Of a stretch of DNA of 64,000 nt, positions 9,609 through 21,171 are shown one piece after another. Made by a program: the position numbers and the translations under genes. This stretch comes from Prostheceraeus crozeri (lineage: Eukaryota; Platyhelminthes; Polycladida; Euryleptidae), in the NCBI GenBank assembly GCA_907163375.1, contig CAJQUW010000891.1, positions 124,001-188,000 on the forward strand, given 5' to 3'. The notes below the pieces were generated by a model. The model ran no database searches and was not told the origin of the DNA. It saw only the letters and a list, made by a program, of their open reading frames with translations. The first letter of the stretch is position 1. Each line of letters begins with the position of its first letter.

Positions 9609-11811
9609 GCATGCCCCTATTGATGACCGTGGAGATTGTGAAAAGTGCAATACAAAAATTTCCGAATGGTTCTTCTGGAGGTCCGGACGGTTTTCGACCC
9701 CATCACCTGAAGGATCTTACTTCCAGTTGGCTTGGTGAACATTCATCCAGATTGCATGACGCCCTCTCCCGATTTTCGCAACTAGTTGTGAGTGGAAATA
9801 TTCCTCAAAATATATGTGCAATATTCTTTGGTGCATCTCTGTGTGCTTTAGCCAAGTCAGACGGTGGTGTTCGTCCTATTGCCGTTGGCTTCACTTTGCG
9901 TCGCATGATTGGTAAAATATGCAATCTCTCTGTAATTGATAGGATGGGTGATTTCCTTCGTCCTCGTCAACTTGGTTTTGGGACTCAGTTGGGGGCTGAA
10001 GCCGCTGTACACGCCGCCCGTGACTACATTTCTGGTTTGACAAGCGAAGAAGTAGTCTTGAAAATTGACTTCAAAAATGCCTTCAACTCTGTCCGACGAG
10101 ACGTAGTAATGAAATGTGTTAAGGAATCCATTCCAGAAATTTTTCACTTTGTTTATCAATGCTAATCTATGCGTCTAGTCTTCTATATATGGATGAAATA
10201 ATAGAATCAGCAGAAGGCGTGCAGCAAGGAGATCCACTCGGTCCGTTGCTATTTTGCTTGGCTATTCATGACCTTGTGAAAGATGGAGTATCAGATTTGA
10301 ATATTTGGTATCTTGATGATGGCACGATGGGTGGAAAAGTATCCGGTGTTCTATCAGATTTTGTCCGTATCCTTGAAAAAGGAAATAGTCTTGGATTGGT
10401 TGTCAATCCTCATAAATGTGAACTCATAGTCAGTGACATTGTCAAATGCAAAGATTCAATTGCTTCATTTCTTTCAATAGCTCCTGACATCAAGGTTTTG
10501 GAGGCGAAAGATGGCACTCTTTTAGGAGCACCAATTGGTGTAGATTCAATCAAACCAGCTATGCTGAAAAAATTAGAAGAATTAGATCGCCTGAATTCGC
10601 GTCTAATGGATTTAGATGCTCATGATGCCCTGTATTTGCTCAGACATTGTTTTGCGATTCCGAAGTTGCTGTATCTTTTGAGGACGACTCCCTGCTTCCA
10701 TCATCCTGACATATTGGATCGGTATGACTCTACTCTCCGTCATTCATTGGAAAATATTCTTAATTGTCGATTAAATGATTCGTCTTGGACTCAAGCGTCT
10801 TTACCGGTGGCAGTGGGGGGATTAGGTGTTCGAAGTGCTGCACAGCTATCATTACCTGCCTTCTTGGCTTCAGCGTGTAGTACTAGAACGCTCTGCTTTG
10901 CTCTTCTGCCCTATCATGATGAAGACTACTCAAGTCCTGTGTTTAATGAGGCATATGCTAAGTGGAAAGCTCTCGTGAACTTTGACTCATCAGATATTCC
11001 TGACAAACAGCGTCTTTGGGACAAACCAATTTTACAGAACATACACCAACGAATGATTGACTCCTTTAAGACTGTTGCTGGCAAAGCTCGCTTTCTTGCT
11101 GTGTCATCCAAGTATTCCAGTGTCTGGCTAAATGCTCTACCTGTAACATCACTTGGACTAAGACTGACTAATTCGCAATTACGAATTGCATGCGCGCTAC
11201 GATTGGGCATTCAAGTATGTCATCCGCATATTTGTGTGTGTGGGGAAGAAGTGGACCCCTCTGGTGTACATGGTTTGAGGTGTAAAAGAAGTGCTGGAAG
11301 ATCTGATCGTCATTATGAAGCAAATGACCTGATCCGACGAGCTCTTATTTCAGGAGGTGTCCCTGCCATACTTGAACCTCCGGGCGTTTCACGAACAGAC
11401 GGCAAGCGCCCCAACGGTTTAACAATGATTCCGTGGAAGGCTGGCAAATGTGCTGTATGGGATTTTACCTGCCGTGACACTTTGTCCCCAACTTATGTGG
11501 AATCCTCAGCTTCGGGCTCAGGAAAGGCGGCGACGGCAGCTGAACATCGTAAGCTTGCTAAATATTCGAACTTGTCGCCTACATATGAAGTCATTCCCAT
11601 ATGTATCGAAACTTTTGGGGCTTGGGGACCTTCTGCTATATCTTTCGTCCGTGAGGTTGGCAGGAGGGTTGAAGCGGCTACTGGGGATCCAAGATCCACA
11701 TCTTTTTTGATGCAGAGACTCAGCATGGCTGTTCAGAGGGGGAATGCTGCCTTTGTTCTGGCTACCTTACCATCTGCCAGGGACTTATTTGAAATTTTTG
11801 ATTTTTGTTAG
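9609..11811 (+). pseudogene. LINE ORF2, reverse transcriptase and restriction-like endonuclease part
   Basis: RT motifs in order: SSGGPDGFRPHHLKDL, GGVRPIAVGFTLRRMIGK, LKIDFKNAFNSVRRD (catalytic D), EGVQQGDPLGPLLFC, and IWYLDDGTMGG (the YxDD box, here YLDD). A C-terminal knuckle follows (CVCGEEVDPSGVHGLRC), then an endonuclease region with SRTDGKRPNG, VWDFTCRDTLS and AAEHRKLAKY, which matches the PD-(D/E)xK layout of RLE elements. Two oddities: around 10160-10180 an in-frame stop and a one-base shift break the frame between the FKNAFNSV and GVQQGDPLG motifs, and the first acidic residue of the endonuclease (usually KRPDG) is N here. The stop is at 11811, with about 120 bp of 3' UTR. Confidence 0.85.
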
Positions 11812-11933
11812 ATCTTGTTCAATTAATTTTCGTAGGTGATAAGGACTTAATTTCTGAGCTAAGGTAGTTTGTGTTTGCAGATCATTTTCTTGTATTTTTG
11901 GTATGTACGCATTTCTCTTGAAATAAAATGATA

Positions 11934-11946
11934 TAGGCACAGATGT
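11934..11946 (+). repeat. 13-bp target site duplication, right copy
   Basis: This is the exact second copy of TAGGCACAGATGT (5117-5129), and it marks the 3' limit of the LINE inside the MITE. Confidence 0.85.
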
Positions 11947-12121
11947 AGGAGTCCATGGATTAATGGAAGACCAGAGATATCTGCACGAAACTATGCGTTC
12001 TACCGGGTCTACCATACTACACTGCTATGAATATCATCCCGGAAACCATGGACTTCTATAATAATGCATCTGGACAGAAATCTGAACAGATATCATTGAC
12101 CCCTCTATACAAAATGAGGCT

Positions 12122-13526
12122 GACTATTTGAATCGATGTCATTCATGCAGAAGTTATGTGCATTGTATTCTTGTTATTCTTGCTCTGCGGGCGTTGTTAA
12201 TTAGTGTTTTTCAAATCATCAGCGATGTTTGTGGAGAAAGGAAAATGCTGAGCACATGCTCTGTGTTTGTGTACCGGTATAAGAATGACAGTAAATTTAA
12301 AGACTCTCCACCTACATTTCATTGCTTATCTTTGAAAAATAAGCCATAGAATCTATCGATAAAGAACAATGTGATTTACGCCGATGACCAAACCAAAATT
12401 ACTCTTCTTTGGTGGCAAAGTTAATACATTCTCACAATTTTCTTGCTCAGGAAGAAGAAGAAGAAATTTCAATCGATATGGAAGCATAGCCCTCAAATGT
12501 GAAATGAAAACTGACTTCGTTCGTCGCCTCAAATTAAACTAAAAAAATGTGTGAATACGAGTAAGACTATACTCGCACTTAATGAATTTCGGAGCGACAG
12601 AAATCTGATTGCAGTATATTCTCCTGATCTCATCCTTGCAGCGATCGAAGAATTCAACACAATAAAGATCATGAACTTTTTTTTATCTTATTTTACACAG
12701 TGATTTTAGACCCTACATGGATAATGCATATCTCATAGGATGGATCATGAAATTTCATTAAGTGATGCAAAAATAGTACATGTTTGCAGTGCTATTACAT
12801 TATCTTCTATCACACAATCGAAATGAGCACCCTGTATGGATATGCTATTTCTGAATAATATTTATAAAATAAAGAGCTCGATTCTATCCTGGTGCATGTT
12901 GCATCAATATTCTGAGCTTCTATGCGCCACTATGGCATTAAAGGCAAAGCAACAAGCAGATGTAGTGTTTTCTTTGGTGTTGGTTCTTCGAAAGTTCCCG
13001 AATGAATAAAGTCATTTCAGGAAGTAAAACCAATAACCAATCCACAAATCAACGTAGCACTTTGTGTTATTTGATGTGCTGCTTTACTTGGAAAAGGGAA
13101 GATTTGACCTAATATTGGTAAAAAAGTGTAAACCTGAAATGCCAGTTTGTTTCCAAAGGATTAATTATTTGACTTTGATTATTGATTAACTCTCTTTTAA
13201 GATCTTGCGTGTTCGTAAATAATTTCTGTAAATAGCACTCCAATGTTTTATTTAATTCAAAAAATAGTAGCCAGCAGATATGTGAATGACATTGATTGAT
13301 ACATGAATAAGTTTCCTCAGATAAGTCATTTGCCAATGTGCAAAAGGCGACTGAAAATTCTGATCAGAGTCTCACTAATGGGCAAAGTCAGACTGAAAAA
13401 GAGACTATAGAAATTATACTTCAAAATTGATGTAAATCGGCATGATCTTCCAGATATAGTTATACATTATCACGAAAATTAATCAACCGATACATGCCTA
13501 AATGCATCAATATGAAATACAATATC
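12122..13526. other. no recognisable feature
   Basis: AT-rich sequence with only short random-looking ORFs on both strands. No inverted repeats, RNA genes or protein motifs were recognised. Confidence 0.5.
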
Positions 13527-13590
13527 AGCCTCATCTCGTATACGTGCTAGTTTAGATATCTGTCCAGATGCTATATTACAGAAGTCCATG
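13527..13590 (+). repeat. solo arm of the 5-12 kb MITE
   Basis: AGCCTCATCTCGTA...CTGTCCAGATGCTATATTAC...AGTCCATG matches the left arm at 5041-5114 in the same orientation, with divergence. No second arm was seen nearby. Confidence 0.7.
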
Positions 13591-14744
13591 CGGAAACGCG
13601 CGATTACCATAGTCTTCTAACATACAGCAGAAAACTCCCTAATAAGATTTCTCATACATTTATAACATAGATTCCATTTTGATAGCACAGTATGTTAAAA
13701 TTTTGCTCTAAATTTGAAATTAAGTGCTGTGGTTGGATTAGCTCTGTGTCTGACTTGACAGTCAGCAATGTAAGAAACCAAGAGGATTACCAAACCATCA
13801 AATGTATAGAGCGTGGAAGGCTGAAAAATTCGGAATGCCTCTGGTTAGTAACAATCCTGAGAAATACAATGCTTTTATAGGTATGTTATTTATTGTATTG
13901 TGCAGCATCTATCGGTAAATTAAATATACGTGGCATTTAACTTAGATTTAGATCACACAAATAACTGGGAAGAAAAGAACAAATCTTGATCAATTCTTGA
14001 ACAATCTTGATCAGTTCTTTGATTTATTTGTACCAGGCCAACGTAAAAATAATAGTATTAAAATGCTTGTGATACTAATAGAGAGCGAAAACATTTTGTC
14101 TAAGTTTCGCCAAATGAAGTCATATTTTAAAAGTCGGTCAATTTTGGATTGCATTACAATGTGAAATAGATCACGATGTGCAGCATATCAGTGGATATCA
14201 AGGGTTGATTTTCAACATTTAATATTTCCTGGGTGGTAGTTACCTCAGTTGCATGTTCATATTACTTGTAGTCGATCACTGGAGATTAATCCGTACCGTT
14301 CAAACTTGTATTGTAATGTAATTCGGACTGTAATAAGTATTGTAATGCTATTGCAATTGTATGGACTACGTGATTACCGTCTATTTATCTGTCAGTGACT
14401 GTTCGTCTTCCTCCACTTGCAGTCCTTGGTGGAAAGAGTTTACTTATTTTGCTGTCAACAGCTTGATGTTGCTCCAATGTACCAAGTTGTGAGCCAGACG
14501 AACAATTGATGTAGAAACTATTGATAAATAAAGCCACGAAATTAATGTTAAGCAAATCGAGAGCTAATGCTTTTCACCATGTATTTCTTCCACTCAACCA
14601 TAAAAAACATTGAGCTAAATGCACTTACATACAATTTTACTAAATCCGTGAGAGGAGCGACATTGCGAATCAGTTTTTTAAAATTAGTGCAAATAGCTAT
14701 GGGAGCTTGTTTGACTAGCAACTAATGTAGGTAAATGTGGTAGG
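13591..14744. other. no recognisable feature
   Basis: AT-rich sequence. A 62-residue ORF near 13.7-13.9 kb has no recognised motif. Nothing else stands out. Confidence 0.45.
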
Positions 14745-15013
14745 TGCTATACGTTCTAATGATATAAGGAGAGCCAAAACTGCAATAGATGTTATTTGTT
14801 ATTATTTATATTTTTTCCCTATAGTCACCCAATATTTCGGCTGTCGCAGCCAGCTTGAGGGGAGGACAGTTGGCTGTGACAGCCGAAATATTGGGTGATT
14901 GTAGGAAAAAAGTATAAATAACAGTAAATAACATCTATTGCAGCTTTGGCTCTCTTTCTATCATTATAATCATTTATGCTGCTAAAACGGAGCTTCATTC
15001 TGCTATACGTTCT
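14745..15013. mobile_element. foldback (palindromic) insertion with 13-bp target duplication
   Basis: Positions 14758-14856 and 14866-14966 are long, nearly perfect inverted arms (GGAGAGCCAAAACTGCAATA and its complement) around a short loop. A unique tail of about 34 bp follows. The whole is flanked by exact copies of TGCTATACGTTCT (14745-14757 and 15001-15013). Each arm contains GGCTG...CAGCCGAAATATTGGG, which resembles the stem II and GAAA side of a hammerhead ribozyme, but the other half of the core is not recognisable. Confidence 0.8.
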
Positions 15014-15279
15014 GTTACGTGAAAACTATATTTTTCGATGAGATGGAATCTGACCTACCGTTTTATCCTGCGTGAAGCTCAAGTGCAATGAAGTATTAAT
15101 TTAGGTAAATATATTTATTACTACGTGATATTTTACAGTCCTAGACTTTTTCATTTGTATTTCATTCCTTTCGTGAAATTCAGGTGATCAGATTGTGATC
15201 AGTCATAAACAGTGCCAATTGCAGCAAGGATTTAGAAGTAGACTATACAGTACATCGATCATTGTGGGAAAGAGTATTA

Positions 15280-15590
15280 ATACTCAATGATATCAATACA
15301 ATGCAGTGTTAAGTTTGGCAAAAATAGTGTTAGAAGTTATGGGACTAGCTTTTGGAACAAAGTGCCTGAGACATTACGACAAGTAAAGTGCGAAAGTCTG
15401 TCCATCATTGACTTTTTAAGATCATATTTACAGAAGCAGTCCGGTATTCAGACCTCAATTTACACCGCTTAACTTGCATGACTTTCAATGATTTTCTCCT
15501 TTTTTTTCTTCATGTTATCGTTTTTTGTGTGTTTTGTGTGTCACATGCATCCCAGATGTAGTGAAAAATATATAAATCTTGAATCTTGAA
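15280..15590 (+). pseudogene. 3' end of a CR1/L2-like LINE
   Basis: The frame reads FGKNSVRSYGTSFWNKVPETLRQ, matching the C-terminal tail of CR1/L2-type reverse transcriptases (YRGPxxWNSLPxxLR). The stop is at 15472. The 3' UTR ends in a short repeat, AAATCTTGAATCTTGAAAA, like the microsatellite-like tails of these elements. It is strongly 5'-truncated. Confidence 0.65.
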
Positions 15591-15716
15591 AATCTACAAA
15601 CCAACAGGTTTGCATCTACCTTTTTATTGCAACACCGTCGAACAGGTGCGCGAGATGTTTAAATCTGACTGCTGATAAAGAGCAGTGACTGTAGCCTAGC
15701 GAAATGTGATTGACAC

Positions 15717-17141
15717 CGGGTGTTTCAAAAGTTTTAGTACAAGAATTTTACTAATATTATATGAGTTTAATCGGTGTTGAATCAAGTCAAAAAGGTAGCC
15801 TAAACTATTCAGTCAATCTACATGACTGTGGAGGATGAGATGCTCGATAGCTATTCAGATAGTTTGAAATTCTTGAATTGTTGAATAAGATGTCTATGAT
15901 CGATTCAATATTAGAACACAGCAGCCGAATCAACGATGATTTTGAATTTTTGAATTTTGTGAATGAAAGTTGACGATGAAATTATCATCGTGAAATCATT
16001 CACAATGTATTCGCTTGAAGAGCAAGTCATGTGCTGTGCCTGGGCTCTCGCCTACGAAAATTCAGGCGAAAGTCAGCGAAAGTTTGAAGAGAAGTACGGA
16101 CGAAATCCTCCATCAAGATCACAGATTAATTATTGGAAATTGAAACTGTTGGAAACCGGTTCGTTATCGAAAGACAGACCAAGAACAGGGCGTCCTGTAA
16201 CGGCATCCGGTGATGATTCACTTGAACTCGTTCAAGACGAAATAAATGAAAATCCACAATCATCGATGCGCCAAATTGCTCGTGACAATGACATGTTCGT
16301 TACCTAAATAAATCTGGAATGAAGCCCTATAAGACCAGTTGTTGCCAATTGCGCTTTGATGGGGATGAGGACAGGCGCCTGCAATTCTGCGAAATAATGA
16401 TTGACCGATTTCGCGGAGATCCTTCATGGTCAAGAAAAATTGTCTTCTCTGATGAGTGCAATTTCTATCTGTCGGGAAGCATCAACAAACACAATACTCA
16501 TTATTGGGCAGCTGAAAATCCTCATTGGAAATTGCAGAGTAAGACTCATGCTACTCAGTACGTTACTGTGTGGGCAGCAATAGGATGGAATGGGCTAGTT
16601 GGTTTGGATATTTCGGAACAAACAATGACTGGGGACAGATACTGTGTGATTTTGACTGAACATGCTGTCCCTTACTTCTCCCGAAACATAAGTTCACATT
16701 ATCAGCAAGATGGCGCTTCTTCACATTACGCAGTGAAAGTGAGAGAAATTCTTGACACCAAGTTGAATGGTCGATAGATTGGACGTCGAGGCCCGATCGA
16801 GTGGCCTGCCAGGAGTCCCGACATAACTCCCTGTGACTTTTGGTGTTGGCCATATCTCAAATCTTTAGTGTTTGCCAGCAATAGACGCTACGAAAATCTT
16901 CAGTCCCAAAGATCAGCAATTGAAGACAAAATTCACGGAATTCCTTTGCGAATGTATCGAGACACCATGAGAGATTTTGAGAAGAGAGTGCATCTGTGTC
17001 GTGAATCACGAGGAAATGTTTTCGAGTAATGTGCTAGTATGTTTGAATTTCTCTATAATGTTATTATAAAGTTGATTCAACACCGATTAAACTCATAAAA
17101 TATTAGTAAAGTTCTTGTACTAAAACTTTTGAAACACTCTG
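15717..17141 (+). mobile_element. Tc1/mariner-type DD41D transposon (copy B)
   Basis: The terminal inverted repeats are about 68 bp. The left one starts GGGTGTTTCAAAAGTTTTAG and the right one (17073-17141) is its close inverted form followed by TA. The left flank has lost the TA. The element is about 1.42 kb with one transposase gene. Confidence 0.9.
16005..17029 (+). pseudogene. DD41D mariner-type transposase, frameshifted
   Basis: MYSLEEQVMCCAWALAYE begins the N-terminal helix-turn-helix, followed by a GRP linker (RPRTGRPVTA) and the second HTH (SSMRQIARDNDM), where a frame break occurs near 16,300. The catalytic domain continues with FSDECNFYLSG, QQDGASSHYA and WPARSPDITPCDFWCW. The aspartate spacing is again 41. 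An in-frame stop lies between the second and third catalytic motifs near 16,777, and the C-terminus runs to the stop at 17,029. It is the same group as the copy at 3.4-5.0 kb, but the terminal repeats differ, so it is a separate family. Confidence 0.88.
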
Positions 17142-17519
17142 TATTGAAATAATGATGACCGACCTCAGTTGTCCTGGAGGAACTTGGCTGCTTCACCCGG
17201 TTTGCATCAACAAGTTTGTCAAATCGATTGAATAATGCCATGAATTGCTGTGTTCATGACAATGTGAATTGTGTTATTTTGTTCATGATTGAAACGCTCT
17301 TTTAAAATCCAGTTCTAGGAACATCGAAATGATATTAATAATATGACAATGAGAATACGCTTTATGAACACACTTACAAGTAGCATGCCGGTGTCAATCA
17401 ATCTGACATAAAACTTTTCGATGTTTGCATTATTAATAAATATTTAACGCTGAACATAGCGTGCACCAAGCGCCTCAATAATATTTCACAATCATAATCT
17501 TAATTGACTCACAGCTCAA

Positions 17520-20273
17520 AAATCGGCTAGAGCAGTACACAAATAAAATGGAGACATCGAAATGCAACATCATCTCAGCTTACGCCCCACAGGCAGAAAG
17601 AAGTGAAGAAGAGAAAGAGGAGTTCTATGAAGAGTTCGAGAGACTGGTGCTTGCATGCAAACAAGAAGAAACACTGCTTATCGGAGGAGACATGAATGGA
17701 CATGGTGGTAAGAGAAATGACGGATTCCAGGGAACCCATGCAGGTTTCCCTGAGCATGGACTGGAGACAGAAATAAGGAAGGAGGTGGAGGGCTACTGGA
17801 AAGTTGCGAGAGCCTGGAATTGGTGCTGGTCAATACCTTCTACACAAAAGCGAGAGGGCATCTGATCACCTACCGAAGCGGTGCTCTAAGTGCTCAAATT
17901 GACCACATCATCCTAAGGAGAAGAGATCTAGAGAGAACGAAGGAATGCAAGGTTATACCTGGGGAAGCAGTAGTATCACAACACAGACTATTTGCCTGAA
18001 AATGAGGATGAAAGCCATAAGGAGGAGAACAGGGGTCAGACGGAGAGAGAGAGTGGATTTTGGAAACTGAAAGAGGAAATCAACAGAAACAAACACCTTC
18101 AAAGATAAAGTTTTGAGAAAGATCACGAGAGATGCTGAAACTTCAGAAAAGAAGGGGTTGAATATCAAAGAGGTCATGCAACAGACTGCTGAGGAAGTGT
18201 GCGGGAAAACAAAGGAAGGAAGACGGGAGATCGAAGAGATCTGGTTGTGGAATATGGACGTTCAAGAGAAAATTAGAGAAAAGAGGAAAGCTTTCAAAGA
18301 ATGGCAGAAGACTGGCAACAATAATGCTAAAGACAACTATGTATCAGCTAAGGCGCAAGCAAAGCGAGCAGTAGCGAAAGCCAAACACGAAGCATGGAAT
18401 GAATGGTTCGAGAAATTGGAAACTATTGAGGGGGAGAGAACTATCTACAGGATAGCAAAACAGAGAGCATCAAACAGAAAGGATATGGGTGAAATGACAG
18501 TAATAAGAGGTCAAGAAGGTGACATCATTTTGGAGAAAGAAAAGATCAAGCAGAGATGGAGAGACTACTTCAGAGTACTGCTGAATGTGGAAAATGAAAT
18601 GGTCTTGGAAGAAGTTGCGCCCACTGAAGGCCCAGTGCTGAACATCAGTGCTGATGAAGTCAAGATAGCCATGGATAAAATGAAGGCTGGCAAAGCACCA
18701 GGATGTTCAGGAGTCCCCATTGAATTCTTGAAGATGCTGGGAGAGGATGGCACGACACTTGTGTTCGAAATGCTCGAGATGGTTTGGAGAGAAGATAAAG
18801 TACCAACGGATTGGGCCAAGAGCGAAATTGTGCCGGTGTACAAACAGAAAGGAGATCCAAGGGAAAATATATTTCTGCGGATACTATAATATATTAAAAT
18901 ACAAATAATATTATATTATCCGCAGAAATATATTTTCCCTTGAATTACCCACTACCGGATACGAGGAGCATACCCTACCAACCATCAAGAAAGGAGATCC
19001 CCTTGAATGCACACACTATAGAAGAATCAAACTCTTAGAGCATCTTATGAAGGTGATGGAAAGGGTTCTGGACCAAAGACTGAGAGAAATTGTCGAAATA
19101 AATGATATGCAATTTGGCTTCAGCAAAGGCAAGGGTACCACCGATGCAGTCTTCGTTGTAAAGCAGCTGCAGGTGAAGCACCTTGAAAAGCAGAAAGACC
19201 TATTCCTAGCTTTCGTTGACTTAGAGAAAGCATATGACTGCGTACACAGAGAACTTGTATACTGGTGCCTTAGGCGAAGAAGGATTCCAGAAAGGCTTAT
19301 CAGGCTCGTCAAGGCGACGTATGAAAAGACCGAGACTGTAGTGAGGACACTGCATAGACCTATCGAACCGTTTGAAATCAAAATTGGACTTCATCAGGGA
19401 TCAGCACTCAGCCCCTTTTCATACTGGTGCTGGATACCATCAGCAAGAAATTCAGAGGAGGACTACCGTGGGAGCTGCTCTTTGCAGATGACCTGGCAGT
19501 GATAGCTGAAGGAAAAGAAGACTTGCAAGAAGAATGATTGAAGTGGCAAAATGAAATGGAAAAACAGGGGCTGAAAGTAAACACACAGAAAACGGAAATT
19601 ATGGTATGCAGCAGAAACCAAAGGAAAGCCAGAATTGTCGACAGGGATGGACAAGAGCTAAAGCAAGTCGAAGCTTTCAAATACCTGGGAGTGACCTTGA
19701 GTGAAACAGGAGGATCAGAGTTGGCGGTGAGGGCAAGAGTTAAAGCTGCGTGGAATAAATGGAGAGAAGTGAGCGGCGTTATAGAGGATGCCAAGGAAGC
19801 TGAAAGACAAGATCTACAAGACAGTCGTGAGACCGTTGCTTATGTATGGAGCGGAGGTGTGGGAGTTGAGGAAGAAGGAAACGATGATGCTGGAGACAAC
19901 AGAAATGAATGAAAATGCTGAGACGGATTAGAGGTGTTACGTTAAGAAGCAGACTGACGAGCGAACAGAGGGATGCTTGGAGTGACCAGCATCTGCGAAA
20001 AGACAAGAGCAACATGCTTGAGATGGTATAGACACTTCGTGAGGATGGAAGTCAACAATCCTGTTAAAGTGGTGAATGGAGTGGAGGTGAACGGTACCCG
20101 AAGGAGAGGACGTCCCTGCAGGCGTTGGCGCGATGATATCCAGGAAGATATGACCAAAATTGGACTCGAGGAGAGAGAGATGCCTACGGCAGAAGACGTT
20201 GGAGAAGCGTGACACAAGCCCCCGACCCGGCTAACTAGCTGGCACAGGAGGAGGAAGAAGAAGATGATCGAAA
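17520..20273 (+). mobile_element. RTE-like LINE, 5'-truncated, with a foldback insertion
   Basis: The element begins inside the endonuclease (CNIISAYAPQAERSEEEKEEF, GGDMNGHGGK). The RT follows: MKAGKAPGCSGVPIEFLK, then after a 131-bp insertion QFGFSKGKGTTDAVF, FVDLEKAYDCVHRELVYW and VGLHQGSALSP-type text (IGLHQGSALSPFS), LLFADDLAVIAEG in another frame, and FKYLGVTLSETGG. The C-terminal GRPCRRWRDDIQEDM is followed by CCCGACCCGGCTAACTAGCT and a GGAGGAAGAAGAAG tail, as in many animal RTE-type elements. Several frame breaks are visible, for example near 17,860, 19,430 and 19,800. The clade call is from general text similarity. Confidence 0.8.
18848..19000. mobile_element. small foldback insertion inside the LINE, 11-bp target duplication
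   Basis: The LINE text is interrupted at GDP: AAAGGAGATCC occurs at 18848-18858 and again at 18990-19000. Between them are a near-perfect palindrome (18859-18941, GGGAAAATATATTTCTGCGG and its complement) and a 48-bp unique tail. The arrangement resembles the larger insertion at 14.75-15.01 kb. Confidence 0.85.
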
Positions 20274-20997
20274 TCCGGTAAAAGCATCGATGACATTACC
20301 AAACATGATACAGATAATGGCTATTTACAAAATGTGATAAATGATTTCTTGAAACGCGTGCTTTTGGTAGAAGTAGTAAAAGGAAGAACTTTTGATATGT
20401 CATTCTTGTATCACTGATCGAGACAGTTCATGCAGTGTGTGCGAATCGGATTTAACTATTATCAGAAAATTTTTCACAACTTTTCGATCAACTTTTCTAT
20501 TTATTGCAGCTGGTTTGCTTTCATGAGATATAACGATAATACACAACGCTCTTCTTTCCGCGCTCTACCATTCTCTTCAACAAAATATCAGGCGGAGCGC
20601 TTTTAATTTGTAACGAAATGTGACATTTCGAAAAAAAAAAATTTTTTAGCAATTGTTTTTCTTGCTGAAAATGATGTTTCTAGCCTGTAATAAACGTTGT
20701 TGAATAAATAATTCTTTCGTTACATTTTCTCATATTATTCATTGGTATTATCACTTAAGAGGATAAAGGTTCAAAATGTGCATTCAAGTAGTGGTGTTCC
20801 CGACTTACCCTTTGCAAATAAATTTCCAATTGAAATGTGTAATGTAGGTTGAAGTCTCGATTTCGGATTTCCTCTTTATAGCTAGAATTAAATTATTTCT
20901 GCAGCTACAACCATCCTTGTAAATTTTGGCATTTGTCTTTTACATTCATGATGCATTTCCACAACACCATTTGTCATCCATATTTGTTTCGTTGTAG
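20274..20997. other. noncoding, upstream of the kinase exon
   Basis: AT-rich with a poly-A stretch near 20,630. No coding motif. It may hold the promoter or a 5' UTR intron of the kinase gene, but no clear TATA box or initiator could be assigned. Confidence 0.4.
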
Positions 20998-21014
20998 TAT
21001 CAGCAAATGGCGAA

Positions 21015-21171
21015 ATGGAAGTCGAAACGTTGGATCAATTGTATGAGCGAATGCAAAACTTAAAAGGATGTAATTCAATAGCGAAGAAGCATCTGACGCC
21101 AAGTATCGTCTCAAAATACAAGGATAGAAAGACGAAAGCTGGCGGAACCTTGGCTTTGTGTGTTAACACAA
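21015..21171 (+). CDS. ATP:guanido phosphotransferase (arginine-kinase-like), exon with start codon
   Basis: This exon encodes 52 residues beginning MEVETLDQLYERMQNLKG, matching the N-terminal domain of arginine kinases (LxQLYxRM..., KKHLT...KDRKTKxGGTL). It ends at a GTGAGT donor at 21172 in phase 1. A pyrimidine-rich tract and TAG at 20995-20997 just upstream look like an acceptor, so a spliced 5' UTR exon is likely; the start codon has G at +4. Arginine kinases reversibly transfer phosphate from ATP to arginine in the cytosol as an energy buffer, and are typical of invertebrates. The exon joins in frame with 23175. Confidence 0.85.

Larger units (their letters stand above)
5130..11933 (+). 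mobile_element. LINE with PHD-finger ORF1 and RT plus restriction-like endonuclease ORF2, split by a hAT element
   Basis: Exact 13-bp duplications flank this insertion, and its 3' end carries an AATAAA signal. Without the 3.2-kb hAT insertion the element is about 3.6 kb. It has a short 5' leader (20 bp before the first ATG), a PHD-finger ORF, and an RT ORF ending in a CCHC-type knuckle followed by a restriction-like endonuclease domain. RLE-type non-LTR elements include R2, R4, NeSL and Hero; I cannot place this one in a clade. A 13-bp duplication fits target-primed reverse transcription. It is fairly young, since both target duplications and long frames survive. Confidence 0.8.
5041..12121. 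mobile_element. MITE with 74-bp inverted arms, split by a retrotransposon
   Basis: The left arm 5041-5114 (AGCCTCATCTCGTACAG...GTCCATG) is the inverted form of 12048-12121. If the LINE between 5130 and 11933 is taken as an insertion, the original element is only about 270 bp: left arm, a short middle with TAGGCACAGATGT, and right arm. A third, single arm lies at 13527-13590. No coding potential of its own. Confidence 0.75.

Noticed and set aside
4960-12145. Extension of the MITE arms to include ATCGATTCAAAT on both sides
   Set aside because: The match needs a 26-bp gap on the left that coincides with the mariner end; probably chance.
14757-14966. Hammerhead ribozyme in the 14.8-kb foldback
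   Set aside because: Only the stem II and GAAA side fits; the CUGANGA strand is not recognisable in either arm, so I kept it as a hint and not as an RNA feature.
21015-21035. GTCGAAACGTTGGATC resembling a hammerhead 3' half
   Set aside because: It lies in the kinase coding exon, and no matching core strand or stem exists; coincidence.
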